The translations under genes and the position numbers were made by a program. From Actinocorallia herbida (GTDB lineage: Bacteria; Actinomycetota; Actinomycetes; Streptosporangiales; Streptosporangiaceae), in NCBI RefSeq assembly GCF_003751225.1, contig NZ_RJKE01000001.1, forward strand, positions 6,448,001 through 6,512,000: a stretch of DNA of 64,000 nucleotides, in the 5' to 3' direction. Shown piece after piece: positions 7,284 to 15,571 of the stretch. Each line of letters opens with the position of its first letter. The first letter of the stretch is position 1. Below the pieces are notes generated by a model. That model did not search any database. It saw nothing but the letters and a program-made list of their open reading frames with translations, and was not told where the DNA came from.

Positions 7284-10200
7284 GTGCCGATCCTGAGTGT
7301 CGTCGTGCCCTTTCACAATGTGGCCGAATACCTCGATTCCTGCCTTTCCTCACTCGCCGCCCAGACCGTTACGGATCTGGAAGTGATAATGGTCGACGAC
7401 GGCTCCACCGACGACGGCGCGCGCATCGCCGAGTCGTGGACGGTTCGAGATGAACGTTTCCGCCTGATACGGCGCGAGCACGGCGGACCGGGCGCCGCGC
7501 GCAACACCGGGGTGGCCCGCGCGCGGGGCGCGTTCCTCGCCTTCGCCGACGGCGACGACGTCGTGCCGCCGGACGCCTACGACCTGATGCTGCGCACGCT
7601 GGAGCGCACCGGCTCCGACCTCGTCTCCGGCGGGGTCCAGCGGATCGGGACGTTCGGCACGAAGCCGTCCCACCTGCACGGCCGCGCGATCCTCGGCGAA
7701 CGCCTCCGCACCCACATCACCAAGACACCGAGCCTCCTCTACGACGTCACCATGTGGAACAAGGTGATCCGCCGGAGCCTTTGGGACGAGCACACGCTCT
7801 CCTTCCCCGAGGGCGTCCTGTACGAGGACATCCAGCTCGCCGTGCGGCTGCACTGCCTGGCGCGCCGCGTCGACGTCATCACCGAGCCCATCTACCTGTG
7901 GCGCGAGCGGTCGGGCGGGAACCCGTCGATCACCCAGAAGCGGGACGCGCCGGAGAACCTGCGCGACCGGATCTCGGCCCTGCTGAACATCGACTCCTTC
8001 CTCGCCGCGCACGCGCCGCGCAGGCTGCGCCGCGCCCACCACCACAAGGCGCTCACCAACGACCTGCCCCTGTACTTCAAGGAGCTGCACAGGGTCGACG
8101 ACGACTACCGCACGCTGTTCCTCGACAGGGTGAACGCCTACCTCGACCGGGTCCCGCGGCGCGCCTACCGGGCGCTGCCCTCAGGCGAGAAGCTGCGGTT
8201 CCACCTCGCCCGGCGGGGCCGGATGCCGGAACTGCTCGACCTGCTCGCCTGGCAGCGGGCCGCCAAGCCCGGCGCGCTGCCCGTCGTGCGCGAGCGCCTG
8301 CGCCTGTACGCGGACCTCCCCTTCCGTGGCGACAAGGCGATCCCCGCGCGCGTCTTCCGGCTCACCTCGGCCGAGACCCGCCCGGTGACACGCGTCGACG
8401 AGGTCTCCTGGCGCGACGGCAGGCTGCGCCTGGCCGGGCGCGCCTACGTGCCCTACCGCGACCTGGACGACCGGCGGCACACCTCCAAGTTCCTCGTGCT
8501 GCGCGCGCCCGGAAGGCTCCCGCGCGTGGTGCGGATGCGCAGCGAACTGCACGCCGAGGCCACGGCGCGCTCCGGCCAGGACCGCTATGTCTACGACTGG
8601 TCGGGATTCTCCTGCGCGGTGAACCCGGGGCGGCTGGCGGGGGACTGGCGCTGCCATGTGATCGTGCGCGGGCACGGCCTGGTGCGCTCGGCGCCGCTGA
8701 CGGTGCCCGTGCGGGGGCGCCCGCAGCGTCCGCCTTACGCCGAGCTGGGCCGGGACGTGCGCATGGTGACGCGGTGGTCGGGCGACCAGCTCTGCCTGTC
8801 GGTGCAGCCGCTGCGGGTCATCGCCACGGGCTTCCGCCTCGACGGCGACGACCTCGAGCTGACGACGCGCCTTTCCGGCCCGGTGGAGTCGGCGGAACTG
8901 CTGGTGAAGCGGGGCGCGACCGCGCACGAGCTGCCCGCGGCCGTCGTGGCCGGGGTCTGCTCCGCACGAGTGCCGCTCGACCTCCTCGTGGACAGCGACA
9001 GCGCCGACGACTACGCCTCGTGGGAGACCTACCTGCGGCTCGACGGAGGCGAACCCATCCGGATCGCCGCGACCGCGCTGCTGGCGGAGGAGCGGTTCAC
9101 CCACCGGCTGCGCGAGGTAGCGGTGCTGCACACCCGCGACGGCAACCTCTCGATCGCCGAGCGGACGTTCCGGCCCGTCATCGAGACCGAGGAGTGGACC
9201 TCCGAGGGGGTGCTGGTGCTGCGCGGCTCCTACCGCGGCCCCGGCCCTCTCGAGGCGGTGCTGCGCCGGCGCGGCACTGGAGACCTGCACACCTTCCCCT
9301 TCGTCCAGGACGGCGTCCGCTTCGAGGTGCGGCTGGCGCTGCGCGAGGCCGAGGCGTTCGGGCGGCGCGCCCCGCTGCTGGACGGCACGTGGGACATCAC
9401 GGTGCGCGAGGGGGCCCCGCACGAGGACCGCCTCATCTACACCAAGTTCGACCACGGGCACCTGCCCAACCTCGCCGAGAAGCCCGTGGTGCTCGACGGC
9501 AAGCGGCTGCGGTTCCTGTGCTCGCAGTACGACACGCCCGTCATCGAGGTCGAGGCGGACTCGCGCCCCGACGAGCGCGGCGCCTACGCCCAGCGGCAGC
9601 TCCAGGAGCGGTACTACCCGCTGCACCGGGACCTGCGCATGCGGGACCAGCTGGTGTTCGTCAGCTGGAAGGGCAAGCAGTGCTCGGACAACCCGCGGGC
9701 CATCGCCGACGAGCTGCGCCGACGCGGAGACGACCGCGAGCACATCTGGGTCGTGCGCGACACCTCCCTCGAGGCACCGCCCGGGGCGACAGTCGTGCGG
9801 CAGTGGAGCCGGGACTACTACCGGGCGCTCGCCCGCTCCAAGTACGTCGTCGCCAACGACGACATGCCCTCCTCCTACGTCAAGCGTGACGGCCAGACCT
9901 ACGTGCAGACCTGGCACGGCACCCCGCTGAAGAAGATCGGCTTCGACATCGGGCAGGTGCGGTTCGCCAGCGGCAACGCCTACCTGGAGCACCTGGAGAA
10001 GGACGTCTCCAAGTGGGACGTCATGCTCTCGCCGAACCCGTTCAGCACCCCGATCCTGCGCGAGGCGTTCCGGTTCACCGGCGAGATGCTGGAGACGGGG
10101 TACCCGCGCAACGACCTGCTGCACTCCCCCACCGCGCCGCTGGTCGCCGCGCGGGTACGGGCCCGCCTGGGCATCGGCGAGGGCAAGAAGGTGGTGCTGT

Positions 10201-10721
10201 ACGCGCCGACGTGGCGCGACGACCAGTTCTACGGCGGCGGCCGGTACCGGTTCGACCAGCGCCTCGACCTGCTGCGGGCGCGCAAGGAGATGGGCGAGGA
10301 CCACGTGTTCCTCGTGCGCGGACACCACCTCATCGCCGACGACCTGTACGACCCGTCCTATGGCGACTTCGTGATCAATGTCAGCGCCTACCCAGACATC
10401 ACCGACCTGTATCTGATCAGTGACGTGCTCATCACCGACTACTCTTCGGCGATGTTCGACTTCGCGGGCACCGGGCGGCCGATGCTGTTCTTCACCTACG
10501 ACCTGGAGACCTACCGCGACACGCTGCGGGGCTTCTACTTCGACTTCGAGGAGCGTGCCCCGGGGCCGCTGCTCATGACGTCGGACGAGGTGCTGGACGC
10601 CCTGGGCGACCTGGCGGGCACGACGAGCGCGCACGCCGCGGCGTACCGGCGCTTCCAGGCCGACTTCCACCCGGTCGGCGGGACCCCGGCGGCGAGCCTG
10701 GTGGCCGACCGGCTGTGCTGA
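7284..10721 (+). CDS. Bifunctional GT2 glycosyltransferase / CDP-glycerol (or polyol) phosphotransferase (TagF-like)
   Basis: 1145 residues from the GTG at 7284, which has GAGAGG about ten bases upstream and begins directly with the GT2 strand ILSVVVPFHNVAEYL. Residues ~1-230 are a GT-A/GT2 domain: VDDGSTDDGA, GPGAARNTGVARARG and the metal-binding FADGDDVVP. The last ~370 residues are a TagF/Glyphos_transf domain: LVFVSWKGKQCSDNPRAI, QTWHGTPLKKIGFD, VVLYAPTWRDD, FLVRGHH and LITDYSSAMFDFAGTGRPMLFF. The family builds teichoic-acid-like glycerol- or ribitol-phosphate polymers from CDP-polyols. About 400 residues of beta-rich linker lie between the domains. The gene is followed by a strong hairpin. 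Confidence 0.9.
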   Translation: MPILSVVVPFHNVAEYLDSCLSSLAAQTVTDLEVIMVDDGSTDDGARIAESWTVRDERFRLIRREHGGPGAARNTGVARARGAFLAFADGDDVVPPDAYDLMLRTLERTGSDLVSGGVQRIGTFGTKPSHLHGRAILGERLRTHITKTPSLLYDVTMWNKVIRRSLWDEHTLSFPEGVLYEDIQLAVRLHCLARRVDVITEPIYLWRERSGGNPSITQKRDAPENLRDRISALLNIDSFLAAHAPRRLRRAHHHKALTNDLPLYFKELHRVDDDYRTLFLDRVNAYLDRVPRRAYRALPSGEKLRFHLARRGRMPELLDLLAWQRAAKPGALPVVRERLRLYADLPFRGDKAIPARVFRLTSAETRPVTRVDEVSWRDGRLRLAGRAYVPYRDLDDRRHTSKFLVLRAPGRLPRVVRMRSELHAEATARSGQDRYVYDWSGFSCAVNPGRLAGDWRCHVIVRGHGLVRSAPLTVPVRGRPQRPPYAELGRDVRMVTRWSGDQLCLSVQPLRVIATGFRLDGDDLELTTRLSGPVESAELLVKRGATAHELPAAVVAGVCSARVPLDLLVDSDSADDYASWETYLRLDGGEPIRIAATALLAEERFTHRLREVAVLHTRDGNLSIAERTFRPVIETEEWTSEGVLVLRGSYRGPGPLEAVLRRRGTGDLHTFPFVQDGVRFEVRLALREAEAFGRRAPLLDGTWDITVREGAPHEDRLIYTKFDHGHLPNLAEKPVVLDGKRLRFLCSQYDTPVIEVEADSRPDERGAYAQRQLQERYYPLHRDLRMRDQLVFVSWKGKQCSDNPRAIADELRRRGDDREHIWVVRDTSLEAPPGATVVRQWSRDYYRALARSKYVVANDDMPSSYVKRDGQTYVQTWHGTPLKKIGFDIGQVRFASGNAYLEHLEKDVSKWDVMLSPNPFSTPILREAFRFTGEMLETGYPRNDLLHSPTAPLVAARVRARLGIGEGKKVVLYAPTWRDDQFYGGGRYRFDQRLDLLRARKEMGEDHVFLVRGHHLIADDLYDPSYGDFVINVSAYPDITDLYLISDVLITDYSSAMFDFAGTGRPMLFFTYDLETYRDTLRGFYFDFEERAPGPLLMTSDEVLDALGDLAGTTSAHAAAYRRFQADFHPVGGTPAASLVADRLC

Positions 10722-11122
10722 GGCGCGTTCCGGGGCCGCGGGACCCGCGGCCCCGGGGCGGCGCGCCGCAGCGCGCAGGCGATCTGGAACGGCACCGAGC
10801 TGAGGTAGGCGCAGACGACGTCGAGGACGATCGGGCTGCCGAAGCCCTCCTGCCGGGTGTGCAGCCCGAGGACCAGGAGCCCGGCGTAGGCGGCTCCGGC
10901 GAACCAGCCGCAGCGCCCCCACCCCGAGCCGGAGACACACCGCCACAGGGCCGCCGCGACGGCCCACAGGTAGCAGACCGAGGGAAGGAAGACCAGGAGC
11001 GCCGTCTGCGCACCCGCCTCCCGCTGCCACAACCCCCACAGGATGGGCGCCCCGAACACGGTGTTCACCACCGCCACGGTGAGCGCCAGTACCGCCGCCG
11101 CGCCCACGAGAAGTCTCCGCAC
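10535..11122 (-). CDS. Putative small membrane protein; C-terminal extent uncertain
   Basis: The GTG at 11122 opens a frame with a signal-like hydrophobic N-terminus (MRRLLVGAAAVLALTVAVV) and three further hydrophobic segments (up to about residue 120, ending FQIACALRRAAPG). The frame then stays open through the glycosyltransferase terminator and 187 bases into that gene on the opposite strand, giving an Arg/Ser/Pro-rich tail that looks like non-coding read-through. The real protein may be only the ~125-residue membrane part with a lost or shifted stop. No family is recognised. Confidence 0.45.
   Translation of the reverse strand: MRRLLVGAAAVLALTVAVVNTVFGAPILWGLWQREAGAQTALLVFLPSVCYLWAVAAALWRCVSGSGWGRCGWFAGAAYAGLLVLGLHTRQEGFGSPIVLDVVCAYLSSVPFQIACALRRAAPGPRVPRPRNAPQHSRSATRLAAGVPPTGWKSAWKRRYAAACALVVPARSPRASSTSSDVMSSGPGARSSKSK
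10730..10756 (+). terminator. Terminator of the GT2-TagF gene
   Basis: A 13-base perfect inverted repeat (CCGGGGCCGCGGG and its complement, centred on a single A at 10743) begins nine bases after the stop codon. The strength and position mark it as a factor-independent-type terminator without a U-tract. Confidence 0.75.
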
Positions 11123-11195
11123 TCCTCAGAGGGAAGCCGCCACCCGACGCCCTGACCAGCCGCAACGCCGTCCCTTGACCGCAGGCGGCCCTTCT

Positions 11196-11399
11196 TCAAC
11201 CCAGGAACTCGACGAACTCCTCCAGGGAGATGAGGCCGTCGTCGTCGGTGTCGGCCTTGCCGAAGATCGCGTCGCTCTCCTCGACGGTGATCGGCGTCCC
11301 GTTACGCTCGTACAGCCGCGCCAGCTCCACCCGCGAGATCTGCCCGTCCCCGTTGGTGTCCACCACGGGGAACAGCTCGCGTGCCTGTGCCTCTGTCAT
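11196..11399 (-). CDS. Small EF-hand calcium-binding protein
   Basis: 67 residues from the ATG at 11399, chosen because GGAAGGGA precedes it; an in-frame ATG at 11417 has no comparable site. Two canonical 12-residue EF loops are present: DTNGDGQISRVE (residues ~14-25) and DTDDDGLISLEE (~50-61), each with acidic residues at positions 1, 3, 5 and 12 or conservative equivalents and Gly at position 6. The protein is therefore almost nothing but an EF-hand pair, like calerythrin or calsymin fragments. It is cytoplasmic (no signal peptide) and could act as a calcium buffer or sensor. Confidence 0.9.
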   Translation of the reverse strand: MTEAQARELFPVVDTNGDGQISRVELARLYERNGTPITVEESDAIFGKADTDDDGLISLEEFVEFLG

Positions 11400-11580
11400 G
11401 ACGTTCTTCCCTTCCATCGCACACCCCCGATGCCACGCCCCGCCCTGTCCGCGGGGCCCGTTTTCCGATCCTGCGCAGACCTTAGCGCTCCCCACGCCAC
11501 CCCGCGTTTCCCGCTTGTGGATAACTTCCGCGGGCGGCCCCGGCTCGTCCCCGACAGCGCGCGCTGGCACCATCGGACGG

Positions 11581-12300
11581 GTGCGGGACAGAGAGGCGGA
11601 GGCGCCGAGGTTCGCGATCCGGGAGGGGTACGCGCTCTATCGCGGCCTCGTGACGGACGGTTCGTCCCACGCGCACGCGGCGTTCCAGATCGCGATCGCC
11701 GTGCGGGGCGAGGTGGCGATGGTGGACTCGGCCGGGAGCCGTCATCGGGCCGAGGCGCTGGTCGTGCCGCCGATGGTGCGGCACCGGATCCTCGCGTCAC
11801 CCGATCTGCTGATCTTCTTCGTCGAACCGCACTGCGCGTTCGCCGATGGACTGCGCGAACGCTACGGTCCCGGCGTCACCGCGGCACCGGAGCTGCACGG
11901 CCTCACCGAGGACGGGATCGGCGGCACTCACCCGTCCCGCGAACTCGACGGGCGCCTGCTGGAGGCCATGGACGCGCTGGCCGGCGGGGCGATCGCGATG
12001 CCCGAGGTCGCCGCCCTGGTCGGTCTCTCACCGCAGCGCCTGCGCGCGCTGGCGCGCGAGCAGCTCGGCATGCCGCTCGCGCGCTGGCGCATCTGGCGCC
12101 GTCTGGTCCGCGCGGCCGAGGCGCTGCGGGAGGGCCGGTCGCTCGCCGAGGCACCGATCGCCGGAGGATTCGCCGATCAGGCGCATTTCACCCGACAGAT
12201 GCGCGACATGATGGGATCGACCCCGTCTTCGGTGCTGCCGATCCTGCGCCCGTCAGCCGCGCCGCGCGACGAGCACCGAGATCGACCCGGTGACCGTTGA
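11581..12300 (+). CDS. AraC-family transcriptional regulator
   Basis: 239 residues from the GTG at 11581; upstream in-frame codons run antisense through the EF-hand gene. The N-terminal half is a cupin-like sensor (SHAHAAFQIAIAVRGEVAMV and VVPPMVRHRI). The C-terminal half has the two AraC helix-turn-helix motifs: MPEVAALVGLSPQRLRALAR and LAEAPIAGGFADQAHFTRQM. It probably responds to a small ligand and acts on a nearby or own promoter. The 3' end overlaps the convergent methyltransferase gene by 48 bases. Confidence 0.88.
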   Translation: MRDREAEAPRFAIREGYALYRGLVTDGSSHAHAAFQIAIAVRGEVAMVDSAGSRHRAEALVVPPMVRHRILASPDLLIFFVEPHCAFADGLRERYGPGVTAAPELHGLTEDGIGGTHPSRELDGRLLEAMDALAGGAIAMPEVAALVGLSPQRLRALAREQLGMPLARWRIWRRLVRAAEALREGRSLAEAPIAGGFADQAHFTRQMRDMMGSTPSSVLPILRPSAAPRDEHRDRPGDR

Positions 12301-12906
12301 GACGACCTCGGCCTCCCGCACGTCAAGGAACCCCGTCTCCGTGATGAGTTCCGGCAGGATTCCGTCGGCATTGGGCTGCGTGTCGGCTTTGCCGTCCGCG
12401 ATCTGCACGAGGCGGAACGCGAGCCGCATCAGCCGCGTCCGCTGGAGCCCGTAGTCGGCGATCACGAGCCGCCCGCCGGGCCGTAGCACCGCGTGCATCG
12501 ACGCGAGGATCCCCCGTTTCATCGCGACCGGGCACTGGTGCAGAACGAGGCTGGACACCACGGCGTCCGCCTCCCCCGCCCCCACGACCTCTTCGAGCGC
12601 GTCGCCCATCCCGACCCGCCACTCCGGCCCCGCACCGGCGCCTCCGGCCTTGCGCCGGGCGGTGTCCAGCACGTCGGCGTCCGGATCGACCCCGACGATC
12701 CGGGCCCCGGGTTCGATCCGGCTCAGCAGCAGCGAGGTCGACCCGGTCCCGCACCCCACATCGACGATCACGTCCCCGTCCCGCGGCGCCGCGTACATGG
12801 CCAGCAGCGCCCGCCAAAGCCGCTCCCGCGTCAACGCGACCACCGGATCGTAGAACCCGGCAGGCGCGAACCGCCCCGCCGCAGGTGTGAAACTCCGCTC
12901 CGTCAT
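12253..12906 (-). CDS. Class I SAM-dependent methyltransferase
   Basis: 217 residues from the ATG at 12906, with GGGTGGGG upstream; a start at 12957 is possible. The SAM-binding glycine loop is VIVDVGCGTGSTSLLL (motif I), followed by the acidic residue in IVGVDPDADVL, then DAVVSSLVLHQCP (motif IV) and LRPGGRLVIADYG (motif VI). The order is that of small ubiquinone/menaquinone-biosynthesis-like methyltransferases (Methyltransf_25/11). The substrate cannot be told. No operon partner is visible. Confidence 0.9.
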   Translation of the reverse strand: MTERSFTPAAGRFAPAGFYDPVVALTRERLWRALLAMYAAPRDGDVIVDVGCGTGSTSLLLSRIEPGARIVGVDPDADVLDTARRKAGGAGAGPEWRVGMGDALEEVVGAGEADAVVSSLVLHQCPVAMKRGILASMHAVLRPGGRLVIADYGLQRTRLMRLAFRLVQIADGKADTQPNADGILPELITETGFLDVREAEVVSTVTGSISVLVARRG

Positions 12907-12999
12907 GCCCCCACCCTCACCCGCCCAGACCGCCCCGGTCTTGAACAAACCGCTCACTTCACGCCCCCGCTCACAAACCTCTGACGACTCCGCGAGGTC

Positions 13000-13290
13000 T
13001 CATATCGCGACGATCACGGGCACCCGAGACACGGGGCGCCACCGCCCGAGTACTACGCCGATCTGTTCCGGGAGTTCGTTCCGCCGTTCGCCGGACCGCC
13101 GGCGACGTTCCATCTGAGCGGTGCCGTCGGCATCGACGCCCTGGCTCTCCGCCGGTCGGCCGAGAAGACCGGAGCACGCCTCGTGGTGGTGGTTCCCGCG
13201 ACACTCGCGGACCAGCCGAACGGCCGGGAGAGCGTCGCCTGCGCATCCGGCCGGCAGAACCAGGTCCTCCTCGCGCACGCCTGCGCCCGG
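13000..13290 (+). pseudogene. Frameshifted SLOG/DprA-like Rossmann-fold protein remnant
   Basis: Read across one frameshift, this stretch gives IATITGTRDTGRHRP in one frame, then YYADLFREFVPPFAG, FHLSGAVGIDALALRRSAEK and TGARLVVVVPATLADQP in another. The order (TGTRD start, SGAVGxDALAL glycine loop, then a VVVP strand) is that of SLOG-type nucleotide-sensing or DprA/LOG-like Rossmann proteins. The frame breaks near 13049-13052 by a one-base change, no start codon is visible, and sequence after about 13240 no longer matches. It is a decayed gene, not an expressed one. Confidence 0.6.
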
Positions 13291-13429
13291 ACCTCGACGG
13301 AGAGCTCGGGCCCGGTTCCGGTCTCCGCACACTGCCGGTCTTGCCCGGCACGCTCTCGACCAGGACACCGCCGGGGACCCGGCCGCGGGTGCCTTCCCGC
13401 CGGCGCGGCCGAACACCCGGGGCCCCGGC

Positions 13430-13606
13430 GCGGCCGAGAGCAGCGCGGACATCCTGCACGAATGCGTCGACCTCGTCGCCGCCGCACGTGGCCGCGTCCC
13501 CGCTCAACGGCTCCGCCAGGTCCGTCTCGGCCTCCGGCCTCGGCGCACCGCACCGTTCGTGGCGGAGCTCGACGATGACATCCACAGTCGGCTCATCGGG
13601 CTCTGA
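13430..13606 (+). pseudogene. C-terminal remnant of a possible XRE-type TPR regulator
   Basis: The frame ending at the TGA at 13604-13606 encodes ADILHECVDLVAAARGRV, then AQRLRQVRLGLRPRR and FVAELDDDIHSRL. This resembles the helical C-terminus of actinobacterial helix-turn-helix regulators with TPR repeats (pattern LR..LRP.R....V.ELD..L). No corresponding N-terminal domain is in frame upstream, so it looks like a truncated remnant beside the SLOG remnant. The match is short and could be chance. Confidence 0.3.
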
Positions 13607-13689
13607 CCCGTTCGGGGTGCCGCCCGGATGGGGGAAGGCGGCGGTGCCGGGAGGCGAGGGGGGCGTCCGCGGCACCGCCGGTTCGGGGG

Positions 13690-14253
13690 TTAGAGGACGG
13701 GGAGGACGCGGAGGGCGGGGTGGTGGGGGGAGTTGAGGTAGAGCTTCTCGGTGGAGTGCTCCTTCTCCAGCTCGATGACGAAGCGGTAGCGGTAGAGACC
13801 GGGGCGGGCGGTGGTCATGACGGCGCCGGCCCAGTAGTAGTAGACGGCGGTGTACTTGTGGCGCATGCGGTCGGGCCCGCCGTAGACCTTGAGCTCGGTC
13901 ATCATGCGGCGCTCGGCGGGGTCGTCCTCGTCGCCCTCCTCGATGTCGAGGAAGACCAGGTTGTTGATCTTCGGCATGGGGGGCCAGGTGCCGTCGGGGC
14001 GGCGGTGCATGTCGATGGGGCGGATGATCCAGTTGATCACCTGGCCCTGCTTGCAGACGGTCTCCAGGTGGTCGGTGCCCTGGCCGACGCCGCCGATGCT
14101 GTTGTCCATCATGGTGAGGCAGCCGTCGAGGGACTCCTGCGCGACGGCCTTCTCCATGTCGACGAGCGTGACGACGTTGAGCTGCACCGAGTTGAGCTGG
14201 CCGCGGTCCTTGAAGTCGGCGGCCTGGTACTGCTGGTCGGTCTGGACGGTCAT
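13690..14253 (-). CDS. AidA/PixA-like inclusion-body family protein, paralogue 4
   Basis: 187 residues; ATG overlaps the upstream stop (ATGA) and follows AAGGAGG, so it is the coupled last gene of the operon. It shares the layout of the three genes upstream: an N-terminal strand ending in a conserved Asp (LNVVTLVDMEKAV), a middle GQGTDHLETVCKQGQVINW, and a C-terminal YYYWAGAVMTTARPGLYRYR strand pair. The two ends resemble the AidA/PixA (inclusion-body protein, PF12306-like) beta-sandwich family of secreted or stored proteins. The similarity to AidA/PixA is my recognition of pattern, not a database match. It has no signal peptide. Confidence 0.7.
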   Translation of the reverse strand: MTVQTDQQYQAADFKDRGQLNSVQLNVVTLVDMEKAVAQESLDGCLTMMDNSIGGVGQGTDHLETVCKQGQVINWIIRPIDMHRRPDGTWPPMPKINNLVFLDIEEGDEDDPAERRMMTELKVYGGPDRMRHKYTAVYYYWAGAVMTTARPGLYRYRFVIELEKEHSTEKLYLNSPHHPALRVLPVL

Positions 14254-14690
14254 CACGCCTCCTTGTCCGCGCCGAGGAGCGCCTGCTCGGCCGCGACGGT
14301 GAACGGGTCGGCGACGCCGCCGAGCAGGAACGACAGCCGGTAGGAGACCGGCTTGACGATGTCGCGCTTGACGGTGGCCGTCCAGAACGCGATGTCGGTG
14401 CCGGGGTAGAACTTGCGGACGGGGTCGGCGACGCGCCGGTCGATCTCGATCCCGGAGAGCGCGACGAACGTCTCGCACTCCAGCGGGATGACGTTCCAGA
14501 GCAGGGTGTCGCCCTTGCGGACCCGGGTCCGCAGCCCGGGGGTGCCGAAGCCGGCCGACCCGGCCTTGCGGTTCGTGTCGTACAGGTACAGGTTCTCGTC
14601 CAGGTCGCCGGTGGCGAGCGCCGCGACGGGGTCGATCACCGCGGTGATCGTCACCGGCCGCACGGCGAGGGACGGGGGCTTGGGGGGCAT
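14253..14690 (-). CDS. AidA/PixA-like inclusion-body family protein, paralogue 3
   Basis: 145 residues from the ATG at 14690, chosen for a perfect AAGGAGG five bases upstream. An alternative GTG at 14765 overlaps the preceding stop (GTGA) and would add 25 Pro/Ala-rich residues. Shared family features are VTITAVIDPVAALATGDLDE, GFGTPGLRTRVRKGDTLLW and a divergent C-terminal strand pair AFWTATVKRDIVKPVSYRL. Two loops are rebuilt relative to its neighbours. It is translationally coupled to the paralogues on both sides. Confidence 0.7.
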   Translation of the reverse strand: MPPKPPSLAVRPVTITAVIDPVAALATGDLDENLYLYDTNRKAGSAGFGTPGLRTRVRKGDTLLWNVIPLECETFVALSGIEIDRRVADPVRKFYPGTDIAFWTATVKRDIVKPVSYRLSFLLGGVADPFTVAAEQALLGADKEA

Positions 14691-14761
14691 GGTCCTCCTT
14701 GGCTCTTCTCCCGCGTTCGGCGGGACCGGGGTCTGCGGGGCCGCCGCGACGGGCTCGGCGG

Positions 14762-15541
14762 TCACGGCGCGGGCGGCAGGTCGGGGATCGGGAGGACGCC
14801 CAGGCCCGCGCCGGTGAAGGCGTTGCGCTTGGGGTCGGAGATGATCTCCAGGGCGGACGTGCAGGTGAGGTCCACCGGCTGCCAGACGAGGCCGTCCTCG
14901 CGCTCGATCAGCTCGTGGAGCTGGATGTGCATCGTGTAGGAGTAGATCCCGGGACGGCTGGTGTCGACCGTGGCCGCCCAGTACCAGCCGTCGTAGATCA
15001 TGTCGGGCGAGCCGTACTGCGCCGGGTACATGATCTGCTGCTCGACGGCCGGGCCCGTGATGTCCGTGATGACCGGGGCCGGGTAGTTGTAGGTCGCCGC
15101 GGCGTTCTGCCCGGCGACCCGGCCCGTCGCATCGAGGACCTTCGCGGTGGTGACGCCCTTGGCCGCGCGGCTCTGCTTGGCGTTCACCCCGACCTGGTCC
15201 TTGATCCGGCCGATCCCCGCCTCGTCGCCGCTGCCGACGGCGGCGAGGTCGGCGAGCGCGTCCCGGTCGGTCTGCAGCGCCTGTTCGGCGAGGTAGTTGC
15301 GCGGGACCGTCGGCGGAACGGCGCCGAGCGAGGCCGGCAGCCAGTTGAGCACCTGCTCGGTGGCCTGGGAGCCGTCGCTGTAGTAGGTGCCGGGGACGAT
15401 GGTCACCAGGTGCTCGGTGCCCTCCCCGGTCGAGCCGAGGAACTTCATGTTGTCGAACCAGAACGCGTTGCCGTCGAGGGTGCGGTCGGTGAGCGCGTTG
15501 TCGACGTCGACGAGGACGATGATGCCGTGCTGCTGTGCCAT
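14762..15541 (-). CDS. AidA/PixA-like inclusion-body family protein, paralogue 2 (long form)
   Basis: 259 residues, ATG with AGGAAGG upstream. The core motifs match the other three paralogues (IIVLVDVDNALTDRTLDGN, GEGTEHLVTIVPGTYY, VLNWLP at one end; WYWAATVDTSRPGIYSY at the other). A ~90-residue helical insertion (about residues 85-160, containing YLAEQALQTDRDALADLAAV) sits between the two halves and is unique to this copy. The insertion could be a partner-binding or processing segment. It begins 30 bases after paralogue 1. Confidence 0.7.
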   Translation of the reverse strand: MAQQHGIIVLVDVDNALTDRTLDGNAFWFDNMKFLGSTGEGTEHLVTIVPGTYYSDGSQATEQVLNWLPASLGAVPPTVPRNYLAEQALQTDRDALADLAAVGSGDEAGIGRIKDQVGVNAKQSRAAKGVTTAKVLDATGRVAGQNAAATYNYPAPVITDITGPAVEQQIMYPAQYGSPDMIYDGWYWAATVDTSRPGIYSYTMHIQLHELIEREDGLVWQPVDLTCTSALEIISDPKRNAFTGAGLGVLPIPDLPPAP

Positions 15542-15571
15542 CTGCCTGCCTTCCTGCGGCTTAACGGGGGT

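Noticed and set aside
8181-11165. 994-codon minus-strand frame antisense to the GT2-TagF gene
   Set aside because: Shadow of the plus-strand gene in GC-rich DNA: Arg/Gly/Pro/Val-rich, no domain motif, no ribosome-binding site.
12971-13675. 234-codon minus-strand frame in the remnant region
   Set aside because: Arg/Pro/Gly-rich, no motif and no start signal; the plus strand shows recognisable SLOG-like pieces.
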